A stretch of DNA of 64,000 bases from Warburgia ugandensis (taxonomy: Eukaryota; Streptophyta; Magnoliopsida; Canellales; Canellaceae). Every line of letters starts with the position of its first letter. Positions within the stretch are counted from its first letter, which is position 1. Below are positions 25,443 to 34,635 of this stretch, in pieces. A program made the position numbers and the translations under genes. Under the pieces are notes generated by a model. That model saw only the letters and a list, made by a program, of their open reading frames with translations, was not told the DNA's origin and searched no databases. The stretch spans positions 54,257,217 through 54,321,216 of the forward strand of contig CP141139.1 in NCBI GenBank assembly GCA_035236585.1, given 5' to 3'.

Positions 25443-26470
25443 AAAACTTGTTGTGATGTTTTATTTTACTCACAAGCACACAAATTAATTATAGTATAGC
25501 ATGCTAGTGAGGCTAATCCCAGGATGAATAGAACAGTTTGTGCATTTTTATGGGTCCTTACTTAAGCTACTTATTCTAGATAATGAAGGTAGTTTTAACC
25601 TAAACTAAGAAATTAACTACCATGAAACTAAACACGTGCATGGAATTGAAAACTTTCTAAATTTGGACCTTCTTAAAATTAAACATGAAAATTGAATAAA
25701 ATTAATCTAATATGCAAATTAACCTTAACCCTAAACTAACCTATCCTACCCTGCAACTAAAATATTCAACCAAATATGTGAAACAAAGGAATTCATTCAT
25801 CAAATAAGTGCACCTACAACTAATGATATAAAAGACCTTAGTATGCATGGAACTAAGATAGATAAATACATGAAACCAAGGATATTAGAGAGCATGGATG
25901 AGATATGAGAGAATGCATGAACTAAGATGTAAAATAATCTATTATGGGATGCATGAATGAAATTAGAATTAAAGCATGTAAACCTAAACAAGAAATCAAT
26001 CATTTAAGGAATTGCACATCAAGACCATGTGCGTGACCCATGGATGATGTGTATGGTTTTAAGTGTGTGGTGTATGAAATTTTAAGATGAAAAACTAATC
26101 TAGAATGATGTTATGTAGAAACATAAATGAAATATGTAGGCAACTATCTAATAGACGTGATTCAAGAAACATGAAAAGCAATAAGTAAATCAAATCATCA
26201 TCCATGAAAGCTAAGCATTCAAACAAGAAACCACATCACTTTAACTGATTTAAAATAAAGTACAAGATTGGTGTGCATCCTCCTTGAAGTGTGCGCACCA
26301 TCCAAGGATTCAATTACAAGGAAAACAAAAAGCTTCAATCTTTCAACATTCAATCATAAGCATGCATGCCATATCCAAGGAAGATCTAAGTGAAACAAGG
26401 GAAAAAGAAGGGAAATAAAGTAAGAGATAGAAAGGAACTTAAGGAAAAAGATGGCAAGGACTTGGTCTAA

Positions 26471-26513
26471 GAACTACACTCTCTTTATTGTCACTACAAA
26501 AGAGTTGTAGTCC
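26471..26513 (-). other. LTR hairpin, copy in LTR C
   Basis: On the minus strand CTCTTT pairs with AAAGAG, then GGACTACA pairs with TGTAGTTC across a small internal loop. The apical loop is TGTAGTGACAAT. Confidence 0.7.
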
Positions 26514-26988
26514 TTAGATTCAAGGATCTAAGGTGGGAATAGAGTATAAGAATCAAAGTAAAACAAGAACTAACTAAAACAAACAAAACATGAAAGCAAT
26601 GATTGAAACAAAGTAATAACTAAAGGCAAACAAAACATGGAATGGAAAGGCAACTAACCTAACACTTGAAGGACATCCAAACAAGAATAATAAGGTGTTG
26701 AATGATGAAGGAAGAGGGTTTCCTTCAACAAGAAAATTGTCAAGAGTTTTGGGAAGGAGGGAAAGGTGGAGATTCCTCTTTCAAAGGATGGGGTGATCTC
26801 CACTTCTCCAAACTACTTTTTTATTTTTCAATTGGAAACCTTATGTGCTTTTAAATGGTTTGGGTGCTTCCTAATCAAGATAATAGGTCATCCTAAGGTG
26901 GAGGTGATATGGAGAGAAAAGATAAGGCTAGGATTAGATCTAGGGCAACCATGGAGGTAGTAAGTGGTCAAGGTGGGAGGCACCAACA

Positions 26989-26995
26989 TTTTATA
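26989..26995 (-). promoter_or_regulatory. TATA box of LTR C
   Basis: Minus-strand CCCTATAAAATG lies about 19 bp downstream of the 60-bp CT tract. Confidence 0.6.
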
Positions 26996-27012
26996 GGGAG
27001 TGTTTATCCCTT

Positions 27013-27014
<2 letters not shown>

Positions 27015-27076
<62 letters not shown>

Positions 27077-27090
27077 GGTTGGTTGGTTGG
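27015..27090. repeat. (AG)30 microsatellite followed by GGTT repeats
   Basis: An uninterrupted AG run at 27015-27074, then about four GGTT units. It lies inside LTR C; on the minus strand it is a CT tract just upstream of the TATA box. Confidence 0.98.
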
Positions 27091-27997
27091 ATTTATGATG
27101 AAGTTAAGAAAGTGGGATCATGATTGGGTGAGTGAGAGTTTTTGAAAGGTGGCAGTTTTACATAGAAGACTTTCACCCCAAGTAAAAATTCGTGGGAATC
27201 ATGTGGAGTGAGGTGGAGAGAGAGAAAAAAAGTGGAAAATAAGATGAAAAAAGGAAAATAAAGGTAGGCACTTCTTATTGGTCCACATGCAGGCTTCACC
27301 ATTGATTTTCCCCCAAATATCTTATCATTATCCTCTTAAAAACCCCATGGATATTTGCTTTGGATTCTTCTCCAATCATGGCCTTCCATGTAGCTTGGCT
27401 TAAGTGGCTTGATGGCTTGCTTTAAGAACTCATTTAGCTTGGCTTCATAACTAGCTTTGGGGGTTCTTAAGGCTTGACATGGTGGCTCAACGCCCTTGGC
27501 TTTGATGGCTGGCTAGGCTCCTTAACTTGTCACCTTGTTCATGGCTTATATGGTTTAGGTGACTTGAGCGATTCCCATGCAAAAGGTGGTGGAATTTCCA
27601 TGGCCTATACAGGGGCCCACTTTAGTCACCTTTAGCTTCCTCAATTCCATCCTTTACTTTCCTTAAGGTGATCTAGATCTCACTCTTGATTGATGACATC
27701 AATAGCCTTGACTTGATCTTTTGATCATGATCTTAAATTTTCATCTCAATCAATCTCGGCCGTTGGGTCATCATATTAACTCCTACAAAAGATGAAAAAA
27801 TTTAATTAATTCCTAAAAAATATGATTATTCTCATAATTACTTTGAATTACCTTCCGAACCTACAAATGATCAAATATTTGATTTATTAGGTCAAAAATG
27901 CATGCGTTGTAGTTTTTGGCCAAAAACCCTAATTTGACACTATAGTTTATAACACATGAGCTACTAATTTGGTGATGTTTATAGAAAATTGACATCA

Positions 27998-29358
27998 CAT
28001 ATCAACTTGTATGTACTCTTAGAGCTTGGACTTCAACATCTTGGCTACTTTTCCTTGTCTTCCAAATCTTTTCCTTGTGTTTTCTCCTTGGGTTTTGTAT
28101 TTCAATCCCAAGTTGGTACCTTGCTTTCATTTCTTATTTACTGATTTCTTTATTGTTTATTTTACTACACATAGTTCCTATTTGTTCTCCCTTCATTTTT
28201 TCTTTCACTTTTCCTAATTTTCTTGTTTAGTTATTCAAGATCAAAAGTTATTTTTCTCTAGTAGTGATAGCCAAGAGAAAAGTAACTTTGAATCTTATTG
28301 TGTCTCCTTCATCTTTTCCTTATTTCTCACTTAAATATAAGACTAGTTATTGTTGATTTCTTTCCTATCTTCATGCTTTTACTCTCTTAGTCTCTTTTTG
28401 ACAGATATTAGTTTGAGATTGTTGGACTTCTTTGAATCATGTTATAGGCATTATAATACTCCACAATTTTCACATTTGTTCTCTATATACATGTGCATAT
28501 TCATGTACCAAAGTCCATCCAATAAAGTTTATGATTCATTCAAAGTTTCTCTTGGTTATTCCCATGGTTGAAGTTCATTAATGTTATGGTTTTGTGATAA
28601 TGTTTCATGCCTTGAATTACATGCACCATATTAGTCCATGCATTATTTGATTTAAGTTTCATGAGCACCATATTTCTCGATTTTACCTTTCATGATTCAT
28701 GCATAATTTTCAGCAGCCCATATAATTTATTTGCTTGATTCCTTAGAAACACAATTAGCATTTTAGATATTTTAGTTATTGTTTTAGTTATATCCCATTC
28801 TAGTAAGCTGTTAGTTCATGCATTCCATTGCACACAACTCCATGGGTCATGCACATGGTGATTGGGTGATGCACCATTAAGTGGTTTATTGTTTCCTTGC
28901 TTCATGATAATTTAGTATTCCTTGTTTAGCTATATGTTTCTTAGTTTAACTTTAGAAATTTTCTTAACTTACTTTTAGAAAGTTTTAGGATTATGAAAGT
29001 GGTAATTTAGGAAAGTTTCTTTTTTAGTAGGTTTTCTTAAGTTTGCACGATTCATTCATTATAATTTTACATTAGTTTCTTTTGTTTAATACATGTTAGT
29101 TAGGAAAGTTTCTAATTCCATTGAATATCTTTATTTTAGAAAGTTTTCTTTAGTTGTAGTTTCTAATTTAATGCATGTTTCTAATTCCATGTTGTTAAAT
29201 TCCTAGTTTAATCAAAACTCTCTTTCTTTAACTAAGATAAGCAACATAAATATGATCCAATCAATTAAAAATTCCATGAGATTCCTTGTGGAACCTTCCT
29301 CACTCACATGCAATTACTATTTTGATTATGTGTGCGTGCAAGTAATTTTAAAGCTACA
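27998..29358 (+). mobile_element. 5' LTR of element D (3' half)
   Basis: Plus-strand Athila LTR, entered in its middle at the C insertion point and ending GTAATTTTAAAGCTACA at 29358. It has the hairpin (28239-28294), the TTTAGGAAAGTT-type array (about 28955-29165) and the CCTTGTGGAACC-like U5 block. It aligns with 57240-58614. The left half is not seen on the far side of element C. Confidence 0.83.
28239..28294 (+). other. LTR hairpin, copy in LTR D
   Basis: GTTATTTTTCTCT (28247-28259) and AGAGAAAAGTAAC (28274-28286) pair over 13 positions with one T-G pair; GATCAAA and TTTGAATC extend the stem. The loop contains AGTGATAGCC. Confidence 0.8.
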
Positions 29359-29367
29359 CCAAGTTTT

Positions 29368-29385
29368 TGGCACTGTTGTCGAGGA
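29368..29385 (+). promoter_or_regulatory. Primer-binding site of element D (tRNA-Asp type)
   Basis: TGGCACTGTTGTCGAGGA differs from the tRNA-Asp complement TGGCGCCGTTGCCGGGGA at four positions, all transitions. Confidence 0.8.
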
Positions 29386-30480
29386 ATTGCAATGTATTTG
29401 TGGTTGGATCTTTGTTTAGAATTTTTATCTCTAGTCGTAGTTTTAGGATGCATTATATTAGGTTTTTTGCATCATTGTTGCATATTTTGCTAGTTTCTCA
29501 CATATTGACAGCTTTCTTTCTTGTACAAGGCAAATTTGGGGAAAGAAGGCGCAACGATCCTATGGGCCAAAGCTTTATCAACTTAATTACTATTTCCTTG
29601 CTTTCTTAGAATGGGTTTTTAAAGTGAACTTGTACTGAGGTTCCATCATAATTTGCAAGTATTTCTTTAATTTTAAATAGGTATGGTGACCAACACTTGA
29701 TCTTCATCAAAACCTCACTATAATCTTCTCTCACCATCATTTATTTTCCTAGTATAGTTGCACTTAGTTTATTTATTTTGCATATTGGTTGGTAGTGTAA
29801 TTCATAGAGATTAAGATCATTCATTATACAAGTTGCATTTTATTTAGGGTTATTGCATTAGATTTCACTTATTTAACAAAGTTTACTTTATAAGATAGCA
29901 TATAGATAGGCATTAGTTTCCTGTACTGGTATTGCATTACATGTTTAATGCTTTATGGAGGACCCATAGGAACCCTCATAAGATAAGGATTGAATTTTAT
30001 CACCATATCCTTAGGCCACATATGTAATGAAATCAATGCCTTGTATTTTCTCAATCCCAACCCTTAAAATCTTAATTTAAAATCAAATAGCAAGAGACTT
30101 AGGGTTTCAATCTTGTAGGACACTTTTAGAAGGAGGAGATCTATTGTACCTCTAGTGGCTTCTAAGCATTGTGGTTATAGTAGGTATCCAAAATCCAAGT
30201 GATCTTCCCACACCTTTAATTGTTAGTTATTTAGATCTAAATGCCTCCTTCCATGAGAATTGTATTAAACACTTTAGAGAAGAACCTAACTGGTAACCCG
30301 TAATTGAGTCTAGATGAAAGGAATTGGCTAGATCTAGGTCTACAAGCTACCACCCTGCAGATTAACAAATATAATCAAAATAGCTCGACAGGGAACCATT
30401 AGGATTGATTGTGCATCATCTACAGTTAGCAATCACATTTAAAATTAGGTTGCACTATTTAGATAGGTTTTTCATTATAG
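29386..30480 (+). other. Leader of element D
   Basis: Untranslated leader between primer site and gag; it aligns with 43490-44590 and 58640-59189. A shared block lies around 29945-30015 (AGGAACCCTCATAAGA). No gene is seen in it. Confidence 0.7.
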
Positions 30481-31964
30481 TACCTGTAAGATTGTCGATG
30501 TTAAAACATTGAGTTAGTACCATTTGATCATGAGATTAAATGAACCCATAGGCAAGGGGTAAGAAATCAAATTCCTAATCCCATTGTGGACCCACTAGCA
30601 TTAGCTGAGCACAAGGCCATTCAAGATTTCTGTGCACTACTCTCGTTAAATACACATCATACATCACCTTAGTACCCACAAATATAGACCAGTTTGAACA
30701 TAAACTTAGAGTCATATAATTGCTTCCAACATTTTATGGTCGAGATAGAGAGGATCCATACCTACATATTAATGAATTCCCTGATATTTGCATTACATTA
30801 AGATTTCAAAATGTTTCAAATGATTCTATTAGCCTTAGGTTGTTACCTTTCTCATTGAAAGACAATGTCAAATTAGAGATGAACATTTTAGAGGTTGGTT
30901 CCATTGCCACATGGTAATATTTGCCTAAAAAGTTCCTGAATAAATTCTTCCTTGTCCATAAGACCAATGCCCTTCATAAGGATATTATCAATTTCTAGTA
31001 AAGAGATGATGAAGAAAACTATAAATGTTAGGAAAGGTGGAATGAGTTGCTGCAAAAGTGTCCCTATCATGGTTTTGAAAAATGGTAGCAAGTTCATTAC
31101 TTCTATGAGGCAATAACACCTCAAAATAAACAAATGGTAATGCAACTAGTGGAGGGGCCCTCATGTTGCAAAATGAAATAGAGGCTTTGGAAATTCCCAA
31201 TAATGGGATTTTTCTAATAGGAAAGAGAGAAATACCTAGCATCAAAAGAAGGGAGGCCTATATGAAATATGAGTGACCACAAATATGTCTTACAAATTTG
31301 ACTCCTTGGTAGGACAAATGGATAAGGTAGAAAATTGGTTCCAAAAAATTGATGCTATACTAGATGTAGTCATGGCTGGAATTGCCTCATGAAACCTCCA
31401 CAAGAGGTTTAAGCTATTTGTTCTAACCTGACACATTTAACTACAATTTGTCTATCTATTACTATGTACATTAAACATCTTTTGGAACAAGCAAATGCTT
31501 AGAATGCATATCATAATCCTAGCAATAATCCATACTCTAATACCTATGCTCCAAGATGGGTTAGCCACCTTAACTTGTCATGGTCAAAGAACAATTACCA
31601 TAGAGGTCCATATATGAAAAACCCTGAACAAAACTTTCCTAAAGCTTTAGTTCCTCTACAACCAATTGTTTTTTAGCTTACTCAACAACCAAAGAAACCA
31701 TTAGTTAAGGATGATATAGAGTTGCTCATTAAGAAATAGGAGGAGACTAATAAGGCCTAGCATGATCAACTATAAATTCTCAAGCTATTGCCAAATGAGA
31801 AATGCAAATGAATCAATTGTCTGCTATATTGAATGATAGAGGAAAGGAACAGTTTCTTAGTTAGTTAATTTCAAACCCTAAGGGCTAGCTTGAAATAGGG
31901 TCAAGCCCAAGCAAATAACTTGAGCAAGCAAAATCCATAACTACCTTTAAGAGTGGCCACTAGG
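30481..31964 (+). mobile_element. Athila gag of element D, first part (fossil)
   Basis: Decayed gag with Athila wording: LLPTFYGRDREDPYLHI near 30719-30770, PFSLKDN near 30850 and GSIATW near 30897. Zinc-knuckle signatures are not evident. A solo LTR interrupts it at 31965 and the frame region resumes at 34636. Confidence 0.85.
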
Positions 31965-34635
31965 TGATAAGTGTCTAATTTCACATAAAAACCACTCAAT
32001 TACTTACTCATGTGTTACAACTTTAGGGGTAAGTTAGGGTTTTTAGACCAAAATTCATATCACATGCATTTTTTACCTAATAACCCAAAACTTGCTATTT
32101 TATAGGTCCAGAAGCTAGTCCAAGGTAAATATGTTATTAATCATATTTTTCTAAGATTTAATTAGGGTTTTTCACTTTTTGTAACAAGTAAGAAGGTGAT
32201 CCAATGATTTAGATCGATCGGGATGGATTGAAGATCAAGATCAAAAGATCGAGACAAAGCCTCAAAATCACCAGTTCAACACAAACCAAAGGCCAAGATC
32301 ATCTTGTCGACCAATAATGCATGTGAGTAAAGGAGCTAAAGATGGCCAAAGTGGTCCCATGAATTAAGCCATGCATTCCCACCACTTTTGCATTTAAGCC
32401 ACCTTAGCCATATATGCCATGAGAGAAGATGGCAAGTTAAGGAATTCAAGCCAAACACTCAATCCACTTAAGCTCGAGGATGAGCTAAGAAGTCAAGCTA
32501 AGAAATCTTCCAAAGCCAACCATGAAGCCTTCAAAGTGAGCCATCTAAGCCATAAAGCTAAGCTAAATGGGAGGTTAGGATTAGAGGAGATTGAAGAGAG
32601 TTATCCATTAGATATTTTGAACATAATTAAGGGGAAATCTATTAGAATAACATGGCATGTGGATCAATGTGATAAGAGCCTTCCATTTTTAGTCTTTTTC
32701 TCACTTTTTTCTACTTTTTCCTTAAGTTTCACCTCACCCTTAAGATGCACTACGAATTACCAAAAATTTGTCTCATTCCACGTCTTAGGAAACATCCCAA
32801 CCAACTGAAACTCTCCACTTAACAGCCTCCATCTCTTTTCCATCTCATTCCCACCCACCTTCCTAAAACATAGGTGTTTTAATAATTTTGAAAGGGGGGA
32901 GACGCCACTTCCTAAAAAGGTGGCATCTCCCACCTACTTCCCTCTAAGGCAGCCACCTCCTTCCACCCACTTTTCCTATTTGATATCCCAGCTTTTCCCC
33001 CATCCTAGTCATTCAAATTGACAAAATTTAATCCTCACCACACCTTATCATTGAGGCATCCTAGAAAGAGTAGGTAAAACGGCATAAAAACCCAGCAAAA
33101 AATCCAAGCAAAAAGACTTTTCCCACTTAGGAAAAAGATGCCTCCTTCAATACAGAGGAGGATGCCCCTTCCTATGGCCCACTTTTACCTCTTTTGCTTA
33201 TTGTTTTGTGGAGTCTTTGGGTGATGCCACTTCCTTCCAACATATATGTTTCTTTCTCAAGTGTTCAACCTAGGATTTTTGAGGTTTTGATTCAACTTTG
33301 AAGGTTGGTTAGCATTCTTATTCTCTTTGTTGGAATTTACTTCTTTTCATGCTAATTTGCCTTGTTTTCCTTTATCTTTCATTTCTTTTAAAACTAAGAT
33401 TCAAGGCTGGTTTTCTCTTGAAGTGATAGCCAGGGGAAGTCATCTTGAATTGAGTTTTGCTTTTTACCTTTCATTGCATCCTTTTTCTCTTTCAGCCCTC
33501 TTGATTTTCCAGTTTTGGTTGCTTAAGTTCCATTGGTTGTTTTCTTAATTTTCCACAGGATTTCCCTTGATTTCAAGCTCATTAGGTCATGAGTGATTGT
33601 TGGAAAAATTGAAGAAGAAATTCAAGTGAACATCAATGTAATAACATTTAAATTTCAGATTTGAATTACATGTATGGAGTATTATGTTGATGAACTTTTG
33701 ATTTGATTCAATGAAGTCAGTTGGAATTTTCAAATCATGTTTGTTTGCAGCAGTCAATTATCATTGTTATTGAATGTTTGATTGCATTAGAAGTGATTAA
33801 TTCCATATTATACATGTTTTATTCATTAAATGTTTCAATTACCGTACTGCTGGAATTTCTTTGCATGAATGGTGTATGTTAATTTCTAGCACCAAATAAC
33901 TCATGTTCACTTGATTTTTAAAGATCCCCACTAGATTTTTAGACATTTTAGTTAATGTTAGAATAAGATTGCATGCTTAGGTCTCAAAGTAGTTGATTAA
34001 ATCCACTCCTATCCAGTGAATCATGTATACCATTCCATGGTTACATGCATGATGATTGGTTAGTTTGCCTTTCATTGTTTGGTAGAGGTAACTTTTTCTT
34101 TATTTCTCTTATTTAGTCATAGTTAGATTCCATTAGTTTGCATCTTAGTGAGTTTGGAAAGTGAATAATTTTGTCACACTTGTTAAAATAGTTTATTTGG
34201 TTGATTACTTTTCCTAGTTTTCATGATTAGTAAAGTAGTTTGTTGAAGCATGTTTTCCATAAAATTGTTGTTAATTTCATGCTCAGGAAAGTTAGTTTAG
34301 GAAAGTTGATAAATTATATTTCAAGAAAGTTTCAATTTTGGAAAGTTTTTAGTTAGGAAAGTCATAAAATTAGAAGTTATTAGTTTAGGAAAGTTTTAAT
34401 TTTAGAAAGTGCATGTTTTATTAGCATGTTTCTTGTTTATTTTTAGTTTCCAATTTCATGTTTTAAATTCCATTCTTAGTAGAGGTCAAAAATCACTTGA
34501 ATTTTAACTAGGTTAGATAGTTTAAAGTAGGGACTATCGCATGGCATTAGTTCAACTCCTTGCGGGATCGACCACATTAGCCTACTATATTACAAATGAT
34601 TTGTGCGCTTGTGAGTTTAATTTAAAACAACAACA
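31965..34635 (+). mobile_element. Solo Athila LTR inside element D gag (2671 bp)
   Basis: A complete LTR from TGATAAGTGTCTAATTT to AAAACAACAACA, with gag-region sequence on both sides that is continuous in elements 1 (around 440-470) and E (around 48535-48555). There is no primer site or interior, so it is a solo LTR. The flanking 5 bp (ctagg, tcaag) are a poor match, so the target-site duplication is decayed. It contains the hairpin at 33399-33450, AAGCCA motifs (32380-32560) and the TTTAGGAAAGTT-type array (34285-34410). It belongs to the subfamily ending in AACAACA. Confidence 0.88.
33399..33450 (+). other. LTR hairpin, copy in the 31965-34635 solo LTR
   Basis: ATTCAAG pairs with CTTGAAT, and TTTCTCTTG with CAGGGGAAG using three G-T pairs. 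The loop contains AGTGATAGC. Confidence 0.75.

Larger units (their letters stand above)
22262..25451 (-). mobile_element. Interior of element C: leader, unfamiliar decayed coding-like region, 3' tail; no pol seen
   Basis: On the minus strand: primer site (25425-25442); leader (about 24600-25420, matching 29940-30020 around 24660-24760); a coding-like region (about 22350-24200) whose frames are rich in Tyr, Ser, Gln, Asn and Trp; then the family's post-pol tail (22270-22340, matching 38590-38660). I recognise no protease, RT, RNase H or integrase wording. Total interior is about 3.2 kb, against about 9 kb for element D after its solo-LTR insertions are excluded. It may be a non-autonomous derivative carrying sequence of its own, or a heavily rearranged copy. 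Function unknown; the region is decayed. Confidence 0.55.
25452..27997 (-). mobile_element. Athila LTR C (2546 bp), 5' LTR of element C
   Basis: On the minus strand it starts TGATGTCAATTTTC at 27997 and ends ACATCACA at 25452, followed by the primer site. It has a TATAAAA box (26989-26995) immediately downstream of a long CT tract, the LTR hairpin (26471-26513) and the family U5 end. Its outer flank at 27998 is the middle of the plus-strand LTR of element D, so C appears to have inserted into D's LTR. Confidence 0.85.

Noticed and set aside
32419-32808. Plus-strand open frame of 129 codons
   Set aside because: It is inside the upstream part of a solo Athila LTR and includes the AAGCCA motif region. 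The same region in other LTRs is not open.
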